From contig VTFK01000111.1 of NCBI GenBank assembly GCA_009617715.1, positions 248,001 to 312,000 on the forward strand: a stretch of DNA of 64,000 nucleotides, written 5' to 3'. Position 1 is the stretch's first letter. Every line of letters begins with the position of its first letter. A model generated the notes under the pieces. That model saw nothing but the letters and a program-made list of their open reading frames with translations, searched no databases and was not told the origin of the DNA. Source of the DNA: Plectrocnemia conspersa. Its lineage: Eukaryota > Arthropoda > Insecta > Trichoptera > Polycentropodidae. The translations under genes and the position numbers were made by a program. Shown here in pieces: positions 47,563 to 61,900 of this stretch.

Positions 47563-48620
47563 TTTCGAAGCGGGCGACGTACCGTTATATATACATTGAA
47601 GGCGGATCGGTTCGAAGCGCGAGAGCGATCGACAATATTTTACATTTAATTGAATTAAAGTGACAGTTCGCGTTTAGGAGACATTTAAAAGTAGCGCCAA
47701 AACGCTCGTTTCGCGGCCATGAACTATTATAAAATATATTTAACATAAATAATAATATTATAGATTAACATGAGCTTAAAAATATTTAATTCCTACAGAA
47801 AACGTCAGTAGCAACAAAATTCTGAAGTTTTATTTTCAGTGCAACGTGTAAATTTGGAATGTATTACACTTCTACTTTGTATTAAATTATTTTGCTAATG
47901 TTACAATGTAAGACAAGGCTCCGTTAGCCAATAACTCCGAAGGGGGACGCCATATACACAGAATAATATTAGAAATTAATCACAAAAACAGTGTCTGCTT
48001 CACTGGTACTTCAGTTTAAGTTTCAATACCACGCAAAAATCCTCTATGAGGAGCAATACTAACAAACAATATAGAAAAATAATTGTACAAAGCGGCCGTG
48101 GAAAAGAACTTAAGGTGATAACCGACATACTGACCAACTGATCAAAAATAACTACCTGACCAGATTGATATTTGCATTGTCAAAGGAATATATGTAAAAC
48201 GAATTCTAGGTAGATGATTCTGCTTGGCTTAAATTTAGCCAGAAAAATGCATTTATTGAAATAATATAAATCACAATTAAATCAAAATATTAAATAATGA
48301 CCACTGACTAGAACATTTTTGCCACAAGCCCGTTGCTTCGTTCATAAATTAAACAAATTATCTACAGAATGTATACATTACGCCAATGAGATAGTTGCGA
48401 TTCGGTAATGTTTCTTGGAACTAAATGCCATTTTTTACTAATTTCTAAATGCGAAATGTCATATTCTAATTTTCTAGGGTCTAATTTTTTCTCTTGTAAA
48501 GTGTATGAATAGCATTGCCGTTAAAAATAGTGGTCCATGTATTTGTATTTTATTTGGTTGTGTAACTGATGCCGGAGGATTAGCGGATATATTGTAATTT
48601 AATGAAATTTTAGCGAACGA
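47563..48620. other. Intergenic sequence with one module copy
   Basis: 47563-47700 is the probable promoter/leader of the FAM185A-like gene. 48225-48330 is a degenerate copy of the G-run module without the run (TTTAGCCAGAAAAATGCATTTATTGAAAT..., ending AATGACCACTGACTAG). The rest holds nothing recognised. Confidence 0.4.
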
Positions 48621-49080
48621 GTGGTGATGGGTGGCAATTAGACACAGATTTCGCCACTGCATTACTATTTATTTAGAAGTATTTAGTTTACATGTTAAAA
48701 TGCTGGTGGAAATGATTGACGGACGAGGCACCGCCGGCCATTGATCTTCCGTCAACTTCTCCAATAATATGCTGCCCTCTGCCGCCTACACATCAGTGTT
48801 ATTAGAGTGCCGTCAACATTTGTCATAATAAAATAAATATTATACATGAATAGGCCCTCACAAAATAAAATAAATGTTAACTATTCTAACAGTAGCGTAA
48901 CGGACACTCTTCTTGTGGCAGCCCTGGAACGTTCGCACGATGGTGCGTGCCTCGTACACCGTCCGCTCACACTTGTAAATAAACATGTAACTATTGTACT
49001 AACCGTCAATAAAATACTACTGCAGCGGCTCAATCTGTGTCTAAGTGCCACCCGTCACCTCCCGTCACCAAACTATAACA
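48621..49080. mobile_element. Pair of LTR-like ends, inverted to each other
   Basis: 48624-48660 on minus reads GCAGTGGCGAAATCTGTGTC then TAATTGCCACCCATCAC. 49014-49070 on plus reads AAATACTACTGCAGCGG, CAATCTGTGTCTAAG and GCCACCCGTCAC. Both match the end of the LTR-like block at 278-497. The plus copy extends back to about 48893 (GTAACGGACACTCTTC). They are probably two solo LTRs of one family in opposite orientation between the divergent FAM185A-like and TTI1 genes. Confidence 0.4.
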
Positions 49081-49439
49081 AGTTTTTCATATAACCAAGT
49101 CAGAAAATGAATAAATCTCTGCAACGAAGCATAGGGTGTTTACTATTCTGTCCAACAGCTACAACACTATAAGAGATCAAGAATTGACCATATACCTGCT
49201 ATATAAGTCGTGAAATTGTTGTAGACTTTTTGGGCGTTCTACAACTACATGAATATAAAAATGATTTATTTTTATATAATGAAATGACATTTAGGCGACT
49301 TGTTTGTTTCACAGTGTGACTATTGCCTACTTTGCTAAATAATTAAGCAGGTTTTTTCATAAATGACGAATGAAGTTAATGTTTTTTTAATAGCGTTCGG
49401 TATGACCCCACGTGCGAAAACGCAGTCGGTAAAAAATAT

Positions 49440-49735
49440 TTTGTAACCGATTAAATTTGGCATTACAAGAGCGCGTCCCTAAGGTGAGGTGGTGCGCGGC
49501 GAGTGGTCATTTAAAAAATGACAGATAAACATGCAAGGTGCGACAGTGCGGCGGTCGTTTCGCGGTTTTCGCGGCGCCGAGCTCTCGTGAGCGCCCGTTG
49601 AGGGAAGAGCCGCGGAGGAACCGCCGCCGCCGTCGCCGTCGCCGTCGTCGTTTGACGGCCGGGAATAAGTGTGGTTATACACCGCCCCGAATCGCGTACA
49701 TAACGACTTTGAACAGTAGACTTTGTGTGCGAGAG
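49440..49735 (+). promoter_or_regulatory. TTI1 promoter and 5' leader region
   Basis: G+C- and CpG-rich block directly before the TTI1 start, with a (CCG/CGT)n trinucleotide tract at about 49619-49652. It contains an in-frame upstream ATG at 49538 followed by an Arg-rich run; family alignment favours the start at 49736. The transcription start cannot be fixed. Confidence 0.45.
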
Positions 49736-49932
49736 ATGGATCCGTCTCAAGTGAAAGCCGCGTTCATTCGGCTCAAGCCGCTGTGCGACGCCTTCCTCAA
49801 CTCGCCCTCCAAGACTAGTCTCATGAACCTGGCCAAGGAATACAAGGGGCTGAAGCCGTGCATCCTCCAAGAGGTGTACGCGTTCATTCTCTTCCCGTTC
49901 ACGGTGCACCTGAGAAAACACCACCTCATCAA
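49736..49932 (+). CDS. TTI1: TTI1 exon 1
   Basis: Starts MDPSQVKAAFIRLKPLCDAF and contains LQEVYAFILFPFTVHLRK, the family's first helical repeat. Donor GTAACT at 49933; ends with two bases of a codon. Intron 1 is 62 bp. Confidence 0.9.
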
Positions 49933-52900
49933 GTAACTATACTGCAAAATATTATACATACAAACAGTCTTTATTACGTTCCGCTTCTCCTCAGATCCAT
50001 GGAGCTCCGCATGGCCATGGTGTGCGTGGTCAACGATATTTTCTCCAGGACGCACGTCGATAGTGTAGAAATGTATTTTAAGTATTTTTATTTAATGATC
50101 TTTCAAATCTTCGATAAAGATTCGTTAGAAACGAGTGAGTACCGACCAGATTCTGGATTCATATGTCAAATTACACAGCGATATTTCTCGACAAAATTGT
50201 CTTTATATTTATATTTACAACCACCTCGCGTTTCAAAACAATAAATGCAAAAAATTCACAATAATGTACTTCTAAAACTGTAACGGACCATTCCGTTCGT
50301 TTGTTTCACTTTGTAAAACAAACGAATGTTTTTTTGTACCGGCATAGTCTGCTAATTATTTTTACATATGTATTTAGTCGAATTATAATTATTTAATGTC
50401 ACCCTAGAAAAAGCTAGCAAAACATAATTTGTCATCATTGTTAACCCTTACGTCACGGTGCCTCGAAATGAAAAACGACATCCGATGGGGTCGCTCAACT
50501 CCCCCAAACATTTCAAGTCAAAATATTGATGAATTCTTCATCAAATATATTTAAAAATGGATAATTCTAAGTATAAAATTTGTTATTCATGATAAGCTTC
50601 ATCATCTGGTCAATATTTAGGATTTTTAAATTAATCATTACAACGCAAAAAGTGACGACGTAAACGCCGAGATTTCGCTGCAGACTAGCTTTGCAGGTAT
50701 ACGAGTGACTGCCGCGCGCTCGGTACATAAAACTACGGAGTAACCCAAAAAAAGAAACAAGTATTTTATTTATTTATTATTTCAATTTTTGAAATAAAAA
50801 ATTGTTGCAACATTTATGTTGTTATTATACAAAAAAAGTCAATATATAAATACTATTTTGAAATTAAAATAAAAATTTGAAAAAATAAAACAAATTTATT
50901 TTATAAACACAAAAAAATTCAAGTGTAACACTAAAAAATATGTTTATTTTATACATATATATTAACATTTTATATTAATTTCAAATTTATAAAAACTTTT
51001 TTCAAGCACACCTTTCTTTCGAATTGTGATATTTTGTGCAAATGATTATCTACAAAAGTGAGAAATGACATTTTTGCTAATATGAGTTTATTGATATATA
51101 ATTCAATTGCAATCAAATATTCACTCACCGTTGTAATTTTCTCCACAGTAATGGGAAATCTTCCAGGCAAACTGAATTCATATCCATAAGATTTTATGTG
51201 TATCGTGCTAATAATTTTAAAATAATAACTCGAAAAAATTCCCATTTTCTAAAAAAATGTGTCATTTCTGAGATTCGGTACTTCCAGTGAGCCAGTAATA
51301 TCTGACGGGAGATAATATTTACTCAAAAAAAATATGTTATGATTTCCTTATAACAGGATAGAAAAAAATACAATATAATCTTACTAATCTGACAATCTTT
51401 AAATTCTCAGTAATCACATATTATCTAATGGTTAATGGTAAGATACATTTTTAGTGTCTTGTACTTTTTATTTATGTACATCGTATTTTTATTTTCTGTA
51501 ATTTGACTTCATTTCTAAATAAACCCTTTTACATTGGCATGCGTGTCCTTGCCAACAGTTAGAGGGCGAAATATTTCCCTGATTGCGGCTATAAAAATTG
51601 AAGGAATTGGCTAGCGAATCATTCAAATCGATTAAATTTGGTGGACGTTATGCATGTATATGTAAACGAGTATGTAGCCACAGTTACTTCGGCAAATTGT
51701 AATAAATATTATATGAATACATATAATAAATAACCTGCAGCTGCTCGGAAAAATAAACTATAAATTGTGATTATGTACACGTGAGTACAATAAAATGCAT
51801 TTATTAAAAAATATCTTCTCTGGTCAAACGATCATCAAATCTGAGCACCGAAAATCTATCTCTAGATATGGCTGCTGAATAAAAATATTGTTTGAACAGT
51901 TCGTTTGTTGTCCATAATTCTTTGAACTGTATTTTACCCCCATTTAATCCTCCAAAAGATAATAGGATGCCTATAAACGCTTCAACTTCGATACGATTTA
52001 CGGGAGAAATGTCTTTTTTGAAATGTATTATCAATATCGATATCGCTATCGTATTCGCTACCACTCTCGTCAGAATCTTGCAAAATTCTTAGCAACTCTT
52101 CGGCAGTTACAAGCCGATCAGCCATTTTTCAATTTTAAAAGTAACGTGAGAAATAAATTAACAATAACTATCGAATTTGGCGGTTCAATTCGTACTGTAT
52201 GTTTTTTTGGGTAACGGTGTAGTTTGCGATAAAGCGTTGAAGAAACCGCGTGGAGGGGGCGCCGCGCGAAATTCTTAGAAGGCGAATTTCTCTAAAAACT
52301 GACTCAGGTATACAAATCACACGGCGACAGTAGCGATTAGAGTTGATTTTATTTTTTTCTCGCGATTGGAAATAATAAAGTACAATGATTATTTTTAATA
52401 TTTATTCTTTAAACTATTTTTGACAAATACAAAAAGTTTGGGACAAATAGGATTTATATTAAATAAGTTATTTGAGAAAAACCAAAAACTTGGGGGAGTC
52501 AATAGACCCCACAGGCACGGATGGGTTAAGAGTAAGATTTAAAATATTTCTCATTTCTGAGACACGATTGATATTAAACAACCAGAAAACAGGATACTAG
52601 TTATGATAGACATACCTGTGTCGCAGCTCAACCAAACGCTTTTTTATTGAAAATCTTAAACAATAAACTTATTCTGTAGGCGTTTTTGCAATTTAATTCG
52701 CTGAGGAATACGCATTTTCTAAGCAAAACGTTTGAATAAAATTTCACAGAAAACAAGCGTGCATACGTTTATTTATTTATTTATATAAATAATTTTTTTA
52801 ATGATGTTTTTATTAAGCACTTCATTAACTTTTTCACCACGGATGGCTCTTATAAAAGTCATCAAGAAAATCGCCAATACTCATTGTACCATAAACCTTT

Positions 52901-55900
52901 GAACCTAATAATATGCTTATTTAGTATAATTTAAGGCTGTAAATCGCTCAAACTTATTGAACCATAATATTTAAAAAATATATAGCATGAATATGTGTCC
53001 CCCACAAATTTAAAAATGGCACTCAAAAATATCAGCCACGGTGAAAGGATTAAAGTGTCCAAATCGTATTGAAGATCGAGTTGAACTTTTAATTTTCAAA
53101 TCGAAAACGAAGCTGTAGTTCTGAATAGTACAGCAGTGTTCTGCTTTATACACTGCTATGAATAAGTCTTCCAACGGTCTATTCTTCTTTGAATAAATGC
53201 TGGTAATTAATCAATGAAAAATGATTTAAAAAATAAAAAAGGCATTATTTGGTCACATTTACGTTTAATACAAATCAATTTTCTAATAAACAACTACATT
53301 AACACGTTGACTGCCAACTACGAGTTATCTCGTCCCTCCATTACTTTCCATATTTGTACAGCTACCAGGAAACTCTTAGCATAACAGTGTAAATATGAAT
53401 AGACGGCTTCAGGAAAGAAAATAAAATATCAGGTTTGGCTTAAATTAACAGAAAATACAATTATTCAAAGTTTATACAAGAATATTATATTATTAAAGTT
53501 TTTATTATTATTTTTTTATTTTATTTCAATACATAATAATATATGTATATTTTTAAATAGCCATAAGATATTCTCTATGAGCTGAAAATAGATCATTATA
53601 CAATGAATTTTCAATACCAGATGTGTACGGCTCAATTTTAATTAATCATCACGATATTTTCAAAACAAGTGTAGACTAACTATGGAGCAATATGCGAGAT
53701 GCGACATCTGTCCGTACTTCTTCCGCTTATTTTCCCCTGAGAGAAATATTTTGGAACTTTTTCGTGGTTACAAAAAAATGGATTCAAATGAATGAAATAT
53801 CTGCATCATTTCTAAAAGAAGTTGATAACATACTACTTCTACTGTACTAGGCATCCTAATCAATCATAAAACTGTAATTAAAAATGATTTTATTTTATTA
53901 GTATATTTTGTCAAAGCAAAAGTGTTTAAAAAACATGCATTTTATGGGAAAGATATCCAAGTTTTTTTATATATGAATCTAGTGACGAATATCTTATTAT
54001 TCAATCTAATATTCGCTTATTTATTAATGTAATTTTACAATTTTAGCTGCGATAGATGAAGACTTTACGTTGAACGTAGTCAGAACTATCACTACTCTTA
54101 CAGTCCGAATTCCAAACGAGCTACGTTTTAAGTTATACACCAGATCGAACGCCACCAAGTTGGGTCAAGGTATATTCGTTTGCGTACAGTTGGCGAGAAA
54201 AGTCCAATATAGAGCATTAAGGTACAGTATAGATTCGACAACGAGGCGATTATCGCATCTATACAATTACAAAATATTTTTACGACTTGCAGATTAGCGT
54301 CCATTCATTGCATTTTGGCGATTTGTACGTTACACGATGATCTCATAGACGAGTTGCATACGCCGTTCTTCAATAAGCAATTGGCGGAATGCGTCGGCGA
54401 CGTGCTCATGTTCTTCCTGCCGGGTCTGTTGGGAGCGATGCAAGACATCGCTCACGGGGAGCAAAAACAAGGCCACGCCATAACTTGCGTAAGTGAAAGA
54501 AATATACGATGCGGTGTGAATTCTGCTATTTTTATATACGTATATAATTTCAGTTGGCGATCAGAACCATCAGTCGAGTGTTGTGCTTGACGATGATGGA
54601 CCAGAACGACGGAATCAGCAAACCGGTGAAGGCTGACGACTTTTTGAAGCTCATCGAGTATCACAAGATGAAAAAATCAAAGCCTCCGGTGGAGAAACCC
54701 GATCCATTCGGAATCAAATTGCGAGCCAAAGGAGTCGAAGGTATGAAGAAGCATCTGGAGAAGGCTCAGAGGAACAGAGACTGGTACGATACCGCCGGCG
54801 AGAAGCTGACGTTGCTAATGAAGAGGCTGCTTCCGGTTCAGTATCACCCGCACGAGAAAGTGCGCAGAGAGGCAGCTTTGATGTGCTCGGAGATAGTCAA
54901 TTATTGTCCAAGGTATTTTATATTGTGATCAGATTTTTACACTAGAATAGAATATTCCTGGCAAAAATTTTTTATTTTTAATTATAAATAAAAAATGTTC
55001 ATCGTGCAATTATAATAAAATGAACTTTCAATTTTAAAATTTGAACATCTGAATTTTCAATGTGCGAAAATTCATTCTATCAATTAATTTGAATTAATAA
55101 TTAAAAGAAATGAATCGTTTTTATTAATTTTTTAAAAAAACGCAAAAACTGTTTGTTGGAGTTTTGATATGAACACTACTAACGGGTCGAGTAATTTCTT
55201 CCCGCTTAGTCCGCTGCTGGTAATCCACGGGACGGGTTGTGACTATTAGGGCCGCCGAGCAATGGCGTAGCCAGGATTTTGTCAAGGGGGGGGTTTTGTC
55301 AAGAAAAAAGGCAAGATAATTTTTGTAATTTATATTTAATTAACATAAAATCACCGGCTGATCTCCGCAAGGAGGGGTCCAGACCCCCCGGACACCTCTT
55401 CGCTACTCCACTGCGCATGTATTTTATGAGAGCAAATCCTGACCCTGGGAAAATAATGATTCCGGGCTTAATTACAAAAATGGGATTTAATATATTTTTT
55501 AGTATTGCAATATAATTTATTGAATAAATAATAACGGGTACGAATTAACCCTTTCTATGCTACATATAAATATAAAAAATTAGCCACCGTTGCGACATAT
55601 TTTATGCGAAATATTTTAATTAGGCATTAAAAATTATTAAAAATATTTACTAATATTACAATATTACGAGTGAGAATCGAATAAAGCATATCTAAACCGA
55701 ATTTTGCCCAATAGGAGAGCGCAAAAAACAATTATCCCTTCTCAGAAGTAAAAAAATCAGTCAAAAAGCAATAAAATCGGGAACGCCGCCATCCCACTGC
55801 AATGGCGCCGACACGATTTTATTGCTTTTGACGTGAATTTTTGACTTCTGAGAAGTGATAATTGTTTTTGCACTCTTCTATTGACCAAAATTTGGTTTGA

Positions 55901-58900
55901 ATTTACTTTGATCAGCCCTCTTATATTAGAAGTGAATTGTAATATCGGTAAGGATAGCTATCATATTCTTAAAACATAGTATAATATCGTAATGCAGACA
56001 AACTATGGAGCAATATGTGAGATGCGATGTCTTTCCGTTCTTATTCCCCTGAGAGATGAGTTGGCTTCGTATGTATTTTGGACTTAATGAAAGTTCTAAA
56101 ACTATAATTATTTTTAGAATCTTCATTATGTTAGGTTTGGGTTTGAACAGAAAATGTGCGTTTCGTAACTGTCAAATTGAGCTTCATAGACATTTTAGAG
56201 CAGTATATTAGCGCCTATCAGTTAAATTATATTTTCGCTAGTAGAAATATATATCTACTGGTGAAAATATATTTGGACTTGACTAGTGAAAATATAACTT
56301 TACCAAAAAATACACATTCACTGTAACATTTATACATTAGATGTAAATAAATAATGATAAGTATGTTAATATATATATTACTACATATACAAAAGTTGAA
56401 ATCATATGATGTTACTAGCACCCGCCTGATAATTTATATTTTCACTGGTAAAAATGTATTCCGATATGATTTTAAATGACATATTTAAAAAAATATTTTC
56501 GGGATAGATTTGAGACTGTTTTTTCTAAATTTTCTTTTAGGAATAATCACATGAGACTGAATATTTTATTTATTTATTTTGCTGCATTAAATCTAATTGT
56601 CAAATTGCCAATAATACAATCAAGTTTTATGTTCAGCTGGTGCTGTTGTTGATTTTTCGTTATTTCTTTGCTTCTTCCTTAGTTATTCGATCTGAATTTT
56701 CAGACAGAATACCTAAATTTACTGCTACTAATTTACATTCGTAGAATATTTCCTCTCATGTCTAATATTTTTTAAACGTTCAAAAAGCAAGATTGTCAAC
56801 AATAATTTGCAAACAAATTTTAACACAAACGGAGCCACGTAAAAAAACTACAATCTGTCCCTTTGAATAATAATGTTTATTGTGAAAGTACTACTTAGAA
56901 AAAGTGTGCTTTTGAAGGCAATGTTCCGCTCCTTTTATTTCTTTGTATAATATGTATAAAAAAGGGCTAAAGGAACTTATACCTGAAATACATCAGTATG
57001 TAGGTACATCTCATACAACTGTAGTTTCCTCTCCCCCAATCTTAGCAGACCTGATGACTACATTTTACAAATTCTGATGTTGAACGATGGGCTCGGTAGT
57101 ATCTATCCACAAAAACTAAAGCGTTTTGTGCTGCCGTATATGAATTAATGTTTATACTTTAAGAAAAAAAATATTTCAAGGCATAATTCTTTTTAGCCAT
57201 ATATTTACCATCAAAGAGCTCTTTGTTTAAACAGAAGATGATAGTATAATTTGATCGTGAATTATTTCTAAAGAAAGTTTAAAAGAAACATTATTATTTA
57301 TTATTTATAATCTTCACAATTTTTAATTTTAACCCCTTTGAGTGGTGTCACCGTACGTGTACGGTTGTCGATCCTTCACTGTTTTAAGATACACAGATAA
57401 TAATATATTTACATATACGTATAACTAAAACAATAATAAATAAAAAACATTATATTTATGTAATATTTTTTTAAATTTGATTTAATATAAATGATTTTTA
57501 TAGAAAATAATACCAATAAATTATAGAGTACGAAATGAATAAAAAATATTGAGAGCCTCTGAATTTCTATTGAAAAGTCCACAAAAACCGAATAATATGT
57601 AAAATAAATGATTAAAGCATGCTAATACAAAAAGTAGTAAAATCTAAGTAATAAATGAGGGAGGAGTTGTAACTAGATAATATTTTTTTAAATTAAAAAT
57701 GTGTGAAAATATTGTTTTTTTTTTATTAAAGGTGTTTAGAAACTACAAAAATATGAAAAATAATATTTGGTTCAATTATTTTGTCACACCCCTGTATATA
57801 TAAAACAAATTCATAAGTTTTAACATTTTTAACAACCTTCCTTTTACTTGTAAAAATAATCAAAGTCGAAATGTAATAATTAATATAATTTTGTATATAA
57901 TATATATATATTTTTTTATTCAATCCAGAAACATGAATCCATCTATGAAGTACTTACTGGAGATGCTCGTAGCCCTGTCCGAAGACGACGCCATTGAGAT
58001 ATCGTCCGTGAGCAAAGGCGGCCTGCTGCACTTCAGCGACAACAATTACAAGACGAGCCGGAAACCCCTTCTCGACGTCCTAGAGGAAAACTTTAACACG
58101 GTGCTGACCAAGTTGCCGCGTTACCTCAACAAACTGGACGCTGACCTCCAACTGTGCGGCCTCCATCTGCTCAAGGGATACTTGAGACTTATGACGGACT
58201 CGCGCACCTCCCCGCAGAGACTGACGCAGCTGCTCACGTGCAGGCACATCATGAACCGATTCGCTATCATCCTCGTGGAGATATTCAAATTGGAGTGCAG
58301 CAACATCAAGCTATTGGAGAAGTGCACATTACGAGGTATGATTCGTAGTCAAATTGAACTATCTTCTGACACATATTCCTGCATTTATTTATTTTTATAT
58401 AGACGTAGAAACGCTAGCGTCCGATGCTTACTTTTACAACATCCACTATACATATCTACAAAACGAAGCATGCATAAACAACGCCTTGGACATCTGCAAG
58501 ATCTTAGGCGTGTGCGAGTGTGTCGAGCTCATCATAGACTACCTTCTGGACCAATACAGACTGGACAACGAGTACAGGAAGGAGATCATCTTCATCCTGA
58601 ACGAGATACTAACGGCTCCAAATGCCAGCAGTCTTAAGATGGAGCATCTTATCAAAAACATCATCAACACGTATATAGACCACGAGAACTGGTACTTGCC
58701 GACGACGGTCAACAAGAAAGAGAAGTCTCCCAGCAAATCGGAGACGTACGACGTCTCCGTTTACAATCCTCACGAGTGGATCAAGACGAGGACTTATGAT
58801 CTGTACGAAGGAGCTACCGAGGTCAGATACACCGATATCAGCTACAGACAGCCGACGGGCAAAGATAACGACGATGACGACTCCGAATCGGAAGACGATA

Positions 58901-61900
58901 AAGATAATTGTCAGACGTTGTCGCAAGCTCAGAATAACGTCATACAGATATGTCTCATGACGGAGGGCATCGGTAAAATTGCCATTTGCATGAAAGATAA
59001 CTTTCAACCGTATCTACTGAAGACTCTGTACTTAATTTTGGAGCGAGCCGGTTCGTAGACATTTTTTTTATCATAAATAGACCATTTTAGCTATTGCTTA
59101 AATTTGTTCAAATCGTAGGTAGTAGTATTGAAATGATACACTACGCCGGAATGAGAGCTTTGGGTGATATTACGGAGGCTTTCAAGTTAAAGAATATCAC
59201 TGAACTGATTAAATCTAACGCTGATTATTTCACTCATCACGTCAATATGAAGTTAAAGAAGGTGAGATGATCATTTTTTTCATATGCATTTTATTGGTTT
59301 AACTACTTATTTTTCAAACGATATTATTTTCTTCTCGTTTTTTTAGGTAAATAATAAATATATTTTAGAGAACAGGGGGGTATTTGCCACCTCTTGAATT
59401 TGGCCAGAAAAATGTATGTCATTTAATGAAATCGAAATATTAAAAATACAACCACCGATTGGCCAACTTTTGCCCCTCCCCTCTTGAAAAAGCCAAAATT
59501 TCGTCCCTGATTATTAACCAGAAATTTTCAAGTTATCCCTTATAACGAATCTATCCTGAAAAATATTTTTTAAAAATGTCATTTCAGTGAAATCATATTG
59601 GAATACATTTTCACCGGTAGATATATAATTTTACCAGTGAAAATATAATTTATCTTGCAGGTGCTGGTAAAATTATGTTATTTCAACTTTTCCGTACATA
59701 GTAATATATACATTTATGTACTTAACGTTATTTATTCACATGCGATGTATAAATGTTGCAGTGAATGTGTATTTTTCAGTGAAGTTACATTTTCACTAGT
59801 GAAGTGCAAATACATTTTCACCAGTGAATATACATATTATATTTCTACTGCCGAAAATATAGTTTAACTGATGGACGCTAGTGAAATTATATGCTGCTCT
59901 ATAATGTCTATGAAATTCAATTTGACAGTTTGCTGTTCAAACCCAAACCTAATGAAAGTTCTAAAACTAATTATAGTTTTAGAGCTTTCATTTGGCCAGA
60001 AAAATGCATGTCACTTAATGAAACACCATGTAACTTAATGAAATTGAAATATTAAAAATCGACCACTTACTGGGAAACTTTTGGTCCCCCCCCCCCTTGA
60101 AAATAGCTGAAATCACTCCCTGCATAAAACGAATTGTTTGTGTATTACTATTGGACAGATTAGGTGCGAGCGAACATTATTCAAAACAGTGAACACCCCA
60201 TGACTAACTCTGCAACGAATCCTATTCCAAAGAAATAATCCGGAATTTTACCTTGCATAAATGCACAAAGAATGTATTTAAACATCTCTTAAAATAATTC
60301 CCTGTTAAACTTCACACCCGTTTTTTATAATATAATAACCAATAAAATTGAACAATAAAAACAGGGACATCATTTAATTTCTTTAATATTTTGATTTCAT
60401 TAAATTAATTTTTCAGGCTAAATTCATAGGTGGGGGGGGGGCAATTTCTACTATCTGCCCCCCCCTTTCAAATTACGTCAAGCAATAAAATTGTACCATC
60501 GCAGTAAACACACTTTATTATCTAGACTTTTATAACAATATTACGATTTACACAAGTGAGAATCGTATGAAGCATATCTAAACCGAATTTTGACCAATAG
60601 GAGGGCGCAAAAAACAATTATCACTTCTCAGAAGTCAAAAATCCACGTCAAAAGCAATAAAATCATGTCGACACCGTCGCAGTGTGAACGCTCGTCACCG
60701 AGCGTTCCTACTGCGACGTCATCGACACGATTTTATTGCTTTTGACGTGAATTTTTGACTTCTGAGAAGTGATAATTGTTTTTGCACCCTCTTATTGACC
60801 AAAATTTGGTTTGAATATACTTTAACCGATACTCTCACATCAGAAGTGCTTAGTAATATCAATAAGGATATCTATTATATTGTCAAAACAAGTGCAGATT
60901 AACTATGGAGAAATATGTGAGATGTGTCTGTCTGTGTTATGCACTCGACCTAATGAAAGTTGGGTATGGTTAATTTGTTTCGCAACTGTCAAATTGACTT
61001 TCATTGACATTTTAAAGCAGCATATAATTTCACTAGTGCATAACAGTTAAATTATATTTTCACTAGTAAAAATATGTGTCTATTGGTAAAAATGTATTTG
61101 GACTTCACTAGGGAAAATATTACTTTACTGAAAAATTCACATTTATATAAAGCATGTAAATAAATAACGGTGAGTATATAAATGTAGATAAAGATGAAAT
61201 CATATAATTTTGCTAGCATCTGCCAGATAAATTATATTTTCACTGGTAAAAATATATATCTACCAGTGAAAATGTATTCCTGATGAAATGACACGTTTAA
61301 AAATATATTTTTAGAATAGATTTGAGACTGTTTTCTTTACATTTTATTTGAGGGATAACCAGAGAATTTCTGTTTTAGAATCAGGGACGCCAATTTAGCT
61401 TTTTCCAGGTGGGGTGGGGGGGGGGGCAAAGATTGCCCAGTCAGTTTTTTTCAATATTTCGATTTCATTTATATTCATATTATTTTATTAAACGACATGC
61501 ATTTGGCCATTGCCAAATTCAAGCCCTTACCTGCCCTCCTCAAATGACAGTCTTGAATAAAATAATGATTCATAATACATAATACCATCTTTGCTGGATT
61601 GTTTTGAATTCTGAGAAATTAAACAAAATACGCATTGGAGAAATATAGTTTTACTAGAATAAATTACTAAACGTAAAGAAAATAAAACACCTAATGGTCA
61701 TATGAAAGATTTGCACCTATGTGACTCCTTGGTGTAACGCCAAGCGAAATCCCGCATAAGTGCGGGACCTATCCTTAAGCTGTTAATATTAATATTTTCA
61801 TAAATGGTTGCAGATCACTGATAATGCTGGAGTTTTGGATGTTTTGTTGGTAGTGATGCGTTACAGTGAAGCCGAAGTTCTGCCATGCCTGTACAACATT

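Noticed and set aside
49538..49735. Upstream in-frame extension of TTI1 from ATG 49538
   Set aside because: The added 66 residues are an Arg-rich run from a (CCG/CGT)n tract, and known TTI1 proteins begin near the MDPSQ start.
50970..51245. 91-codon minus frame inside the piggyBac-like element
   Set aside because: Does not resemble any part of the transposase and is A+T-driven.
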